Of a stretch of DNA of 16,366 nucleotides, positions 9,186-15,837 are shown piece by piece. The stretch comes from Acidimicrobiia bacterium (GTDB lineage Bacteria; Actinomycetota; Acidimicrobiia; IMCC26256; JAENVU01), in the NCBI GenBank assembly GCA_025357995.1, contig JANYLF010000327.1, forward strand, positions 1 through 16,366, in the 5' to 3' direction. A program made the translations under genes and the position numbers. The number at the start of each line of letters is the position of its first letter. Position 1 is the first letter of the stretch. Below the pieces are notes generated by a model, which was given only the letters and a program-made list of their open reading frames with translations, was not told the origin of the DNA and made no database searches.

Positions 9186-9214
9186 TCAGACCTGCGAATA
9201 CCCACCAAGGTTAC
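9186..9214 (-). promoter_or_regulatory. Candidate ECF-type (autoregulatory) promoter of the sigma gene
   Basis: Minus-strand GTAACC (9214-9209) is separated by 17 bases from GTCTGA (9191-9186). The AAC core in the -35 and the GTC/TCTGA-type -10 fit the general ECF promoter pattern (E. coli sigma-E: GGAACTT, about 16-17 nt, TCTGA). The predicted start, near 9180, is followed by GGAG and the GTG start, giving a short normal leader. ECF sigma genes commonly read their own promoter; that this sigma does so is inference. Confidence 0.5.
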
Positions 9215-9229
9215 GTCGGCGGAACTCAG

Positions 9230-9391
9230 CTACCGAGTTTCTTTGTGGAGGGTGTGACGACGGTCGAAACGGCAGTACTTCTTCATCTCGATGCGCTCAC
9301 GGTCGTTGTTCTTGTTCTTCTTGGTGATGTAGTTCCGCCGCTTGCACTCTTCGCAGGCGAGGGTGACCTTGAGCCGCTTGTCGGACGCCAT
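9230..9391 (-). CDS. rpmG: 50S ribosomal protein L33, 53 aa
   Basis: Small ribosomal protein of the 50S E-site region. The minus-strand reading from ATG 9391 begins MASDKRLKVTLACEECKRRN, continues YITKKNKNNDRERIEMKKYC, and ends RFDRRHTLHKETR with TAG at 9232-9230. The length and the YITKKN and HTLHKET motifs are diagnostic. The first zinc pair C13-xx-C16 is present. In the second pair only C40 remains, and Asp43 stands where C+ type L33 has Cys. The upstream AAGGAAGAG is a plausible ribosome-binding site. Its position after tRNA-Thr and tRNA-Met is the conserved actinobacterial arrangement. An overlapping frame at 9283-9486 is a shadow. Confidence 0.95.
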   Translation of the reverse strand: MASDKRLKVTLACEECKRRNYITKKNKNNDRERIEMKKYCRFDRRHTLHKETR

Positions 9392-9453
9392 TTCGTCTCT
9401 TCCTTCGTTGTCGACCGCCGCATTCCGGCGGTGGTCGCACAGTGATCGGTGGG

Positions 9454-9527
9454 TAGCGGGAGAGGGGTTCGAACCCTCGACCTCACGATTATGAGCCGTG
9501 CGCTCTAGCCAACTGAGCTATCCCGCC
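9454..9527 (-). tRNA. tRNA-Met (anticodon CAT)
   Basis: Cloverleaf: acceptor GGCGGGA with TCCCGCT (first pair G-U), D-arm GCTC/GAGC with loop AGTTGGCTA, anticodon loop CTCATAA (anticodon 9493-9491), T-arm GAGGG-TTCGAAC-CCCTC. The sequence resembles an elongator Met tRNA and lacks the initiator's C1-A72 mismatch. A tRNA-Ile(CAU) cannot be fully excluded, but position after tRNA-Thr favours Met. Confidence 0.93.
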
Positions 9528-9533
9528 GCGGGG

Positions 9534-9606
9534 AGCCCCCTTACGGATTTGAACCGTAGACCCCTTCCTTACCATGGAAGTGCTCTGCCGACTGAGCTAA
9601 GGGGGC
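9534..9606 (-). tRNA. tRNA-Thr (anticodon GGT)
   Basis: Cloverleaf with perfect acceptor GCCCCCT/AGGGGGC, D-arm GCTC/GAGC, anticodon stem CTTCC/GGAAG with loop ATGGTAA (anticodon 9573-9571), and T-arm TACGG-TTCAAAT-CCGTA. It is only 6 nt upstream of tRNA-Met, so the pair is surely one transcript. Confidence 0.97.
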
Positions 9607-9646
9607 GCATGCACCGACGGCTTTGGCGAAGTGTCGGAGCCCGACG

Positions 9647-9655
9647 ACATTAGCA
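9647..9655 (-). promoter_or_regulatory. Candidate extended -10 promoter for tRNA-Thr/tRNA-Met/rpmG
   Basis: Minus-strand TGCTAATGT contains a TGn extended -10 followed by TAATGT, about 40 nt before the tRNA-Thr 5' end. No good -35 is seen at 16-18 bases. A promoter is required here because the upstream gene is divergent; this is the best candidate. Confidence 0.3.
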
Positions 9656-9676
9656 ACCCCGGACCGGTCCGATACC
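9650..9676 (+). promoter_or_regulatory. Weak candidate promoter for a leaderless acetyltransferase mRNA
   Basis: Plus-strand GATACC (9671-9676) lies ten bases before the GTG start, a distance that would give a leaderless transcript. The upstream TTAGCA (9650-9655) is a poor -35 at 15 bases. The 12-bp palindrome CGGACCGGTCCG (9660-9671) sits in the spacer and could be an operator. All of this is weak. Confidence 0.2.
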
Positions 9677-9685
9677 GTCCAAGCC

Positions 9686-10180
9686 GTGCCCACCAGCCTC
9701 CGAGCCGCCGTTCCTACCGATGCCGAGGCGATTCGTGCCATCTACAACGTGGAGGTGGCCGGCTCCACGGTCACCTTCGACCTCGTGCCGCGCAGCCTGG
9801 AAGACCAGGTCGCGTGGATCGAAGAGCACAGCGGCGGTCATCCCGCCATCGTGGCAGTGGACAACACGGACACCGTCGTCGGCTTCGGGTCACTCTCGCC
9901 GTACAAGGAACGACCGGCGTACTTCACGACCGTCGAAGACTCGGTCTACGTGCGCGGTGACCAGCGGGCGACAGGAGTGGGCTTGCAGATTCTCTCCGAG
10001 CTCGTCCGGCTCGCGCAGTCCTACGGCTACCACTCCGTGATCGCGCGGATCGTGGGTGGGCACGACACGTCGATCAGCCTGCACCGCCGGTGCGGTTTCG
10101 ACATCGTGGGCACCGAGCGCGAAATTGGTCGAAAACTCGGACGCTGGCTCGACGTGGTGGTCATGCAACGCATGATGTGA
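9686..10180 (+). CDS. GNAT N-acetyltransferase, phosphinothricin/methionine-sulfoximine type, 164 aa
   Basis: This enzyme is predicted to move an acetyl group from acetyl-CoA to the amino group of a small amino-acid-like substrate such as phosphinothricin, methionine sulfoximine or methionine sulfone. The N-terminal SLRAAVPTDAEAIRAIYN, the acetyl-CoA loop region VYVRGDQRATGVGLQILSEL (about 88-107), and the C-terminal GFDIVGTEREIGRKLGRWLD block are typical of the pat/bar/MnaT family. The loop is divergent (QRATGVG instead of RGxGxG). GTG 9686 gives the family length; the upstream TTG at 9623 would add 21 residues with no homology. There is no ribosome-binding site before GTG, so translation may be leaderless. 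It is divergent from tRNA-Thr and convergent with tRNA-Tyr. The real substrate is unknown. Confidence 0.88.
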   Translation: MPTSLRAAVPTDAEAIRAIYNVEVAGSTVTFDLVPRSLEDQVAWIEEHSGGHPAIVAVDNTDTVVGFGSLSPYKERPAYFTTVEDSVYVRGDQRATGVGLQILSELVRLAQSYGYHSVIARIVGGHDTSISLHRRCGFDIVGTEREIGRKLGRWLDVVVMQRMM

Positions 10181-10194
10181 ATCGTGTGTTGGGG

Positions 10195-10275
10195 TGGGCC
10201 CGGAGGGATTCGAACCCCCGTAGCTTGCGCATCTGGATTACAGCCAGATCCCTTTGGCCTCTCGGGTACGGACCC
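10195..10275 (-). tRNA. tRNA-Tyr (anticodon GTA)
   Basis: Class II tRNA of 81 nt with a long variable arm. Acceptor GGGTCCG pairs with CGGGCCC (one U-G), anticodon stem TCTGG/CCAGA with loop CTGTAAT (anticodon 10241-10239), variable arm TGCGCAAGCTAC, and T-arm GGGGG-TTCGAAT-CCCTC. The discriminator is A and CCA is not encoded. It is a single gene, convergent with the acetyltransferase 14 nt away. Confidence 0.96.
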
Positions 10276-10280
10276 GGGCG

Positions 10281-10287
10281 TACAGTA
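10281..10287. promoter_or_regulatory. TACAGTA/TACTGTA: possible shared -10 for yajQ and tRNA-Tyr
   Basis: The seven bases tacagta read TACAGT on the plus strand (4 of 6 to TATAAT, 43 nt before yajQ) and TACTGT on the minus strand (4 of 6, five bases before tRNA-Tyr). No good -35 was found for either direction, and the minus-strand element is very close to the tRNA 5' end. Confidence 0.2.
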
Positions 10288-10329
10288 GCAAGCCGTCCAG
10301 ATCGCTTCGCCACGGGGGTTCCGCGCGCT

Positions 10330-10818
10330 ATGCCCAGCTTCGACGTCGTGTCCGAAGTCGACATGCAAGAGGTTCGCAACGCGGTGGACCAAGCCGCGCG
10401 TGAACTGTCGCAACGCTTCGACTTCAAAGGCACCGACAGCACCATCGAACTCAAAGAGAAGACCATCGAGTTGCACACCGAATCCGAGCCGCGCCTCGAA
10501 GCGCTGAAGCAGATGCTCGCGGAGAAGATGGTCAAGCGCGGCGTGTCGCTCAAGGCGCTCGGCTACGGCAACGTCGAGGAAGCCACCAAGGGCACGGTCC
10601 GCCAAACCGTCACGCTGCGGGTGGGCATCACCGACGACAAGGCCCGCGAAGTCGGCAAGTTCATCAAGGGTTTGGCCCTCAAGGGTGTGCAACACCAGAT
10701 CCAGGGCGACCAACTCCGAGTGACGGGCAAGAAGCGTGACGACCTGCAATCGGTGATCGCGGCGCTCAAGGAGAAGGACTTCGACCTGCCCCTCCAGTTC
10801 ACGAACTTCCGCGACTGA
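10330..10818 (+). CDS. yajQ: YajQ family nucleotide-binding protein, 162 aa
   Basis: Cytoplasmic two-domain protein of the YajQ/UPF0234 family. Members bind nucleotides, and in Xanthomonas one binds cyclic di-GMP; the role in Actinomycetota is not established. Diagnostic segments are MPSFDVVSEVDMQEVRNAVD, ELSQRFDFKGTDSTIELKEK, LAEKMVKRGVSLKALGYGN and the end DFDLPLQFTNFRD. Length and both termini match the family. ATG 10330 is the obvious start; only a weak G-rich stretch stands for a ribosome-binding site. The gene's TGA directly abuts the stop of the converging membrane-PLC gene. Confidence 0.95.
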   Translation: MPSFDVVSEVDMQEVRNAVDQAARELSQRFDFKGTDSTIELKEKTIELHTESEPRLEALKQMLAEKMVKRGVSLKALGYGNVEEATKGTVRQTVTLRVGITDDKAREVGKFIKGLALKGVQHQIQGDQLRVTGKKRDDLQSVIAALKEKDFDLPLQFTNFRD

Positions 10819-13257
10819 TCAGCCGCCGAGGCGGACGGTGGGCCGGGCCGGGTGCTTCTCTAACGGTTTTCCCGCGGCCAGCCGTTCACCGTCGGCAATG
10901 ATCTGCGCCTCGATGTCCTGTGCGAACCTGGGGTCGTTGAGCACGGACTTCGCGGCGAGCGGGTCGGCGATCACACCGAGCAAACGGCGCGCGTCCTTCA
11001 TCGAGATGCGCGGCAGCCGGTGCAGGCCTTTGAGTTCGGCCAGCTTCGACGGTGTGATATCCGGACGTTGCGCGTACGCGCGCAGCACCACATCGACCAC
11101 GCTTGTCGCGCCCGTCACCCGCGCGACCGCCGCGTTCCAGCGATTGACCGTCGGGATCATGTCGCCGCTCGTCGTGAAATCGACCGCGATGGTGTTCGGC
11201 AATTGATGTCGGGCGGCGATGCATTGTTGGAACCGAGTCGTCAGCGCCTTCGCGGAGTTCACCGACGCGGCCTGCACCGGATCGGGCGCGCCGCTCTCGC
11301 GTAGCCAGTGATTGATCAACAGCAGTGGGTTACCCAGACCGCCGCGTTTCGGGCTGCAGTTGAAGTCCCGTTCACTGGCGAATGTGAACGGCGTTTCGCC
11401 GAAGAAGTCGTACGTCTTCGGGAACCATCTTTCCGTACCGCCGTGCTTCTCACTGATCATGATCACGCGTCGTGGTGCCTCGGTGGCGTTTCCCGTCGGA
11501 GTCACCAGATCGGCAAGGCGCTGCTTCGACAGCTGCGAACGGTCGAGCGTCAAGACACGGTCGAAGAGCCCGGCCTCGACGAGTGCCTTCTTCATGTCTC
11601 GTGGCTGCACGTAGTCCTCCATGTCGAGGACGACGACGTCGGTGCGGTTGCGGGCCAGGAACTTGTCGACATCCGCGAACACGTCGGTGGCCTTCACCGC
11701 GCCGAGCTCGCAGAAGCTGTGACACAGGTACACGTCCTGACCCTTGGTCGACGTGTCGGCCGTGCCCGTGAGCGCGCCCACGCGCTCCAAGGCATCCGCG
11801 GCAGCCTTCCCTCGGTCGCGGACAAGCTGCGCGCGGTCGACGCCCCCGGCCAGGTTCGTGCGCACCAAACCGCGATCGTCGTGGCCGTAGTACGCGTCGA
11901 GCATCAAGAACCTGACGCCCGAGTTCAGCTGTTCGGGCACCGTGATCACGTGCTCCGCGCCGAGGAAGTTGTACGCGGCCGACGACATCGCGTTGTGGCT
12001 CGCGGGCCAGATCACATCGTCGAGCGTGGAGAAGCAGAGCTCGATGAAGCCATTGCAGCCCTGTGCGAGAGGATTCGCTTTCCCGGTGCCGGTGTTGGCC
12101 GATACGACACCCGCGACCAGCCCGCCGCTCGCCACGCTCGCCGCGAGCATCGCCGCAAAGACTGCCACCACGCGCCGTTTGGGCAGCCGTTCGATCGTGG
12201 CATCAGGAACAAGGATGCCCGCGGCCCGCAGACACACCACCACGCCGACGTAGAACCCAATGACCGCCGCGAGGGCAACCACGTCTTTGGCCACACTCAC
12301 CGGGTTGGTCAAGAGCTTCGCGGCGATCACGACGATCGCGAGACCGCCGGCGAAGCGCCACCGGGCGCTCAGCCGCTGACGCGCCACCCACGCCCGGACC
12401 CGACGCCACCGGTCCGCGAGGTCCCCGCCGTCGGGGCCCGGCGCCAGCGCGATGGTCAGCCCGATGAGAATCAACGCGAGTCCCGACCCGGCGAGACGAC
12501 CGGTCAGCACCGCGATGAACGCGGCGACGGCGCGGCCTTTGCCGGGATCACCCGGTGCCGCAATACCGGCCAGCACCGGGGTGGCCGAGCCGAGCCCGGC
12601 CACGAGCGCACCGGAGATCGCAAGTGCGATTCCGATGGCCCGCACCGCGTGCACGCGGTCGCGCGCGTTCTTCAACGTGTAGCCCAGCAACACGATGCCG
12701 ACGATCCCGACCGGGATCCACAACCGCACCCAACGACTGATGGTGAAGAGCTGATCCACCGCGGGGTTCTGCGAAATCGTGGCCGACGCGTCGAGCACAT
12801 TCGCCGGCAACTTCTTCGACAGTGACGGGTTGATGGTCTGCAGCGCGGACCGGATCGTGGTCGACGCTTGCTGCGCGTCGATATCCACGCGGCGAACGTC
12901 GCGGGCCGAGAGGATCTGATCGTGCGCGCGACGTGCGAAATCGCGAATTGCATCCTCCACCGGCGGGGTGGCGATGGCCGTGGAGAGCGCGTCGGTCACA
13001 ACGGGTCGCGCCGCCGACACGAAGTTCGACGTGCGGGCCAGGCGGAGCGTGGCCTGGTCCGCGATGTACTCGCGCACGGGAGCCTGCTGAGACGATTTCG
13101 CCACGACATCTGCGAACCCGTCGGAGCTCAACACGCGTGAATCGAGCCACCACCCGATGGACGCCGCCACAATGAGGACACACCCGAGTGTGGCGAAGAT
13201 CCGGACGCTCCAACGACCGAGGCCGCTATCGATCGGAGCGGGCGCGGAACTCATCAT
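10819..13257 (-). CDS. Polytopic membrane protein with C-terminal PLC-like phosphodiesterase domain, 812 aa
   Basis: Two-part protein. Residues 1-390 are membranous: one segment at about 18-37, an extracytoplasmic stretch of about 135 residues (DSRVLSSDGFADVVAKSSQQ onward), then five or six segments between about 178 and 387. Residues 395-812 resemble the phosphatidylinositol-phospholipase-C-like TIM barrel: WPASHNAMSS (candidate catalytic H421), EQLNSGVRFLMLDAYYG, YLCHSFCELGA (candidate second His, H513) and VVVLDMEDYV (acidic residues 545-547). The C401/C408 and C512/C516 cysteines suggest an extracytoplasmic fold. It may cleave a phosphodiester lipid or envelope polymer outside the membrane; the substrate is unknown. 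The start is ATG 13257 or 13254, without a clear ribosome-binding site. It lies 66 nt after the HAD gene, probably in one operon. Confidence 0.75.
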   Translation of the reverse strand: MMSSAPAPIDSGLGRWSVRIFATLGCVLIVAASIGWWLDSRVLSSDGFADVVAKSSQQAPVREYIADQATLRLARTSNFVSAARPVVTDALSTAIATPPVEDAIRDFARRAHDQILSARDVRRVDIDAQQASTTIRSALQTINPSLSKKLPANVLDASATISQNPAVDQLFTISRWVRLWIPVGIVGIVLLGYTLKNARDRVHAVRAIGIALAISGALVAGLGSATPVLAGIAAPGDPGKGRAVAAFIAVLTGRLAGSGLALILIGLTIALAPGPDGGDLADRWRRVRAWVARQRLSARWRFAGGLAIVVIAAKLLTNPVSVAKDVVALAAVIGFYVGVVVCLRAAGILVPDATIERLPKRRVVAVFAAMLAASVASGGLVAGVVSANTGTGKANPLAQGCNGFIELCFSTLDDVIWPASHNAMSSAAYNFLGAEHVITVPEQLNSGVRFLMLDAYYGHDDRGLVRTNLAGGVDRAQLVRDRGKAAADALERVGALTGTADTSTKGQDVYLCHSFCELGAVKATDVFADVDKFLARNRTDVVVLDMEDYVQPRDMKKALVEAGLFDRVLTLDRSQLSKQRLADLVTPTGNATEAPRRVIMISEKHGGTERWFPKTYDFFGETPFTFASERDFNCSPKRGGLGNPLLLINHWLRESGAPDPVQAASVNSAKALTTRFQQCIAARHQLPNTIAVDFTTSGDMIPTVNRWNAAVARVTGATSVVDVVLRAYAQRPDITPSKLAELKGLHRLPRISMKDARRLLGVIADPLAAKSVLNDPRFAQDIEAQIIADGERLAAGKPLEKHPARPTVRLGG

Positions 13258-13323
13258 CGGAGTCTTGCCGCCGGAGCCTTTGGTGGGTCGGCGGGGTCGG
13301 AGCGTAAGCGGACAGCCCGAAAT

Positions 13324-13821
13324 TCAGTCGTAGTAGCCGGAGTGGCGGTAGAGGGTCGGGACGCCTTCGGCTCGGAGCATTTCTACGTTGCGGCGGTCGT
13401 CCTCGATGCCCAGGAGGACCTCGAAGCCGAAGTCGCGGAGATCCCACAGGGACGACTGCTTGAAATCGCGGGACAACTCGTAGTCACCCCAGGGACGCAT
13501 CAAGAGCACGTCCCAACGGATGTGATACCGGCGCAGCCAGGCTTCGGTGAGCTCGTGGACGCGCGCCGGACGCGCGGTAAGGAGGACCACGCGAATGTCT
13601 CGGTCCAGGAGATCGAGCATCACGCGTACTTCTTCGATCACCGGGTCGTCGCCGCACGCGTCGAAGAAGCCGCGCCAATCACGGCGCGGTGCCTCGATGT
13701 AGTGCTGGCGGGTGGCGGCATCCGAGAGCACGCCGTCGATGTCGATCACGACCGCGCGACCGGGCTCGACCGGACCTTCGCGCCACGTCCAGTGTTCGGG
13801 AGCGATTCCTCTTCGTGACAA
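13324..13821 (-). CDS. HAD-superfamily phosphatase, T4 PNKP-phosphatase-like, 165 aa
   Basis: The four HAD motifs are visible: I, VVIDIDGVLSDA (nucleophile D27, acid/base D29); II, VVLLTARP (T82); III, K121 in RDFKQSSLWDL; and IV, GIEDDRRN (D141/D142). The spacing, with TARPARVHELTEAWLRRYHI and WDVLLMRPWGDY between, resembles the 3'-phosphatase domain of T4 polynucleotide kinase and related stand-alone phosphatases. There is no kinase domain. A nucleic-acid or small-molecule phosphomonoester substrate is possible; it cannot be chosen from sequence. The start is TTG 13821, the only start before motif I; it follows the acs stop by six bases, so translation is probably coupled to acs. Confidence 0.85.
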   Translation of the reverse strand: MSRRGIAPEHWTWREGPVEPGRAVVIDIDGVLSDAATRQHYIEAPRRDWRGFFDACGDDPVIEEVRVMLDLLDRDIRVVLLTARPARVHELTEAWLRRYHIRWDVLLMRPWGDYELSRDFKQSSLWDLRDFGFEVLLGIEDDRRNVEMLRAEGVPTLYRHSGYYD

Positions 13822-13827
13822 CCTGGC

Positions 13828-15789
13828 TCAGTCCTCGTCGGATGCAGTGGTGAGGTAACGGCCCTTGATTCCGTCGACCACGCTCGGGTCGGCGAGCGTC
13901 GTGACGTCGCCCAGCGCTTCGTCCTCCGCGACGTTGCGCAGCAGCCGCCGCATGATCTTGCCCGACCGCGTCTTGGGCAAGTCCTCCGTGAACAGGATCG
14001 ACTTGGGCTTGGCGATCGGACCGATCGCGTGCCCCACGTGATCGCGCAGTTCTGCCACGAGCGCGTCGCTCGGGTCGTGGCCGGCGCGCAGGATGACGAA
14101 CGCGGCGATGGCCTGACCCGTGGTGTCGTCGGTCTTGCCCACGACTGCGGCCTCCGCCACCGCGGGATGCGAGACCAACGCGGACTCCACCTCCGTCGTG
14201 GAGATGTTGTGCCCGGCCACGAGCATGATGTCGTCGACCCGACCGAGCAACCAGAAGTACCCGTCGGCATCGCGCTTCGCGCCGTCGCCCGCGAAGTACC
14301 GGCCGTCGAAGCGCGACCAATACGTCTCTCGGTAGCGATCGGGGTCGCCCCATATCCCGCGCAGCATCGACGGCCAGGGGCGGGTGAGCGTGAGGTAGCC
14401 ACCACCCGGGATCCCGACCGCGTTGCCGTCGTCGTTGACGATGTCGGCACCGATTCCCGGCAGCGGGAACGTCGCGCTCCCCGGCTTGGCGACGGTCGCG
14501 CCCGGCAGCGGACTGATCATGATCGCGCCGGTTTCGGTCTGCCACCACGTGTCGACGACCGGGCATCGGTTCGTGCCAATGTGCTCGGAATACCAGATCC
14601 ACGCCTCAGGATTGATCGGTTCGCCGACCGAACCGAGGAGGCGCAGCGACGACAAGTCGTGACCGGCCGGGAACTCGCTTCCCCACTTCCTGAACGTCCG
14701 GATCGCGGTCGGCGCGGTGTAGAGAATCGTGACGCCGTACTTCTCGACGACCGACCAGAAGCGGTCCTTGGCCGGATAATCGGGAGTGCCCTCGTACATC
14801 ACACTCGTCGCGCGGTTCGCGAGCGGGCCGTACACGATGTAGGAGTGCCCGGTGACCCATCCGCAGTCGGCGGTGCACCAGAACACGTCGGTGTCGGGGT
14901 GGATGTCGAACACGTACTTGAACGTGAACGCGACCTGCGTGAGGTACCCACCGGTGGTGTGCATGATGCCCTTGGGGTGACCCGTAGTACCGCTCGTATA
15001 GAGGATGAAGAGCAAGTCCTCGGCATTCATCGATTCAGGCGCGCACTCGGTGGACTGCGTGGGCACGATGTCGTGCCACCACACGTCGCGACCCGTTTGC
15101 ATCGCGACCTCTTGTTCAGTCCGGCGCAGCACGAGGCAATGCTCGATCGACGGGGTTTCGGCCATCGCCTCGTCGGCAATCTGCTTCAACTCCACGATGC
15201 CGCCGCGGCGCCACGCGCCGTCGCCGGTCACGAGCACCTTCGCTTGGGCATCGTTGATCCGGTCGCGCAGCGAATCGGCGGTGAATCCGCCGAACACCAC
15301 CGAGTGCGCGGCGCCGATGCGCGCGCATGCCAACATCGCTACCGGCAACTCGAGCACCATGCCCATGTAGATCGCGACGCGATCGCCCTTCACCACGCCG
15401 AGTTCCTTAAGCGCGTTGGCAGTTCGAGAGACCTCGGCGAGGAGTTCGGCGTAGGTGATATCCCGAGAATCCCCGGGCTCGCCTTCCCACCGAAACGCGA
15501 TCTGATCGCCATGACCGGCGTCGACGTGACGGTCGAGGCAATTGTACGACACGTTGAGTTGACCGTCGGTGAACCACTTTGCGAAGGGGAGATCCCACTC
15601 GCAGGTGGTGGTGAAGTCACGGTCCCAGTGGAGGAGTTCACGCGCCTGCGCGGCCCAGAACGCCTCGGGGTCGGCCGCGGCGAGATCGTGCATCGACGAG
15701 TCGGTGACGAGCGCGTTGGCAACGAACTCGGGTGACGGCGGGAACGACCGTTGCTCGTCGGCCAGTGCCTCCAGTGTTACGTCCGCCAT
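13828..15789 (-). CDS. acs: Acetyl-CoA synthetase (AMP-forming), 653 aa
   Basis: This enzyme activates acetate to acetyl-CoA through acetyl-AMP in the cytoplasm. It is full length. The ATP-binding P-loop YTSGTTGHPKG is at 264-274 and the acyl-pocket signature VDTWWQTETG at 412-421; its Trp pair is the feature that restricts the pocket to acetate in known Acs. The hinge region GRVDDIMLVAGHNISTTEVE is at about 517-534. The catalytic lysine is K611 in LPKTRSGKIMRRLL, which is also the acetylation site in Salmonella Acs. ATG 15789 has GGGGGAG ending three bases upstream, slightly close. It follows the MidA-like gene by 48 nt and precedes the HAD gene by six, suggesting one operon. Confidence 0.97.
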   Translation of the reverse strand: MADVTLEALADEQRSFPPSPEFVANALVTDSSMHDLAAADPEAFWAAQARELLHWDRDFTTTCEWDLPFAKWFTDGQLNVSYNCLDRHVDAGHGDQIAFRWEGEPGDSRDITYAELLAEVSRTANALKELGVVKGDRVAIYMGMVLELPVAMLACARIGAAHSVVFGGFTADSLRDRINDAQAKVLVTGDGAWRRGGIVELKQIADEAMAETPSIEHCLVLRRTEQEVAMQTGRDVWWHDIVPTQSTECAPESMNAEDLLFILYTSGTTGHPKGIMHTTGGYLTQVAFTFKYVFDIHPDTDVFWCTADCGWVTGHSYIVYGPLANRATSVMYEGTPDYPAKDRFWSVVEKYGVTILYTAPTAIRTFRKWGSEFPAGHDLSSLRLLGSVGEPINPEAWIWYSEHIGTNRCPVVDTWWQTETGAIMISPLPGATVAKPGSATFPLPGIGADIVNDDGNAVGIPGGGYLTLTRPWPSMLRGIWGDPDRYRETYWSRFDGRYFAGDGAKRDADGYFWLLGRVDDIMLVAGHNISTTEVESALVSHPAVAEAAVVGKTDDTTGQAIAAFVILRAGHDPSDALVAELRDHVGHAIGPIAKPKSILFTEDLPKTRSGKIMRRLLRNVAEDEALGDVTTLADPSVVDGIKGRYLTTASDED

Positions 15790-15837
15790 TGACTCCCCCG
15801 TAGGTCACGCTGCCCTTCGGAGGCTACCCGCGCCCCT

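Noticed and set aside
9283..9486. Minus-strand frame of 67 codons overlapping rpmG
   Set aside because: It overlaps both rpmG in another frame and tRNA-Met, and its Ser/Thr/Arg-rich product is typical of a shadow frame.
11308..12825. Plus-strand open frame of 505 codons opposite the membrane-PLC gene
   Set aside because: The minus-strand product has clear membrane segments and catalytic motifs, while this one has low-complexity Arg/His/Asp-rich sequence.
14029..15735. Plus-strand open frame of 568 codons opposite acs
   Set aside because: It is antisense to a complete acetyl-CoA synthetase and has no identifiable domain.
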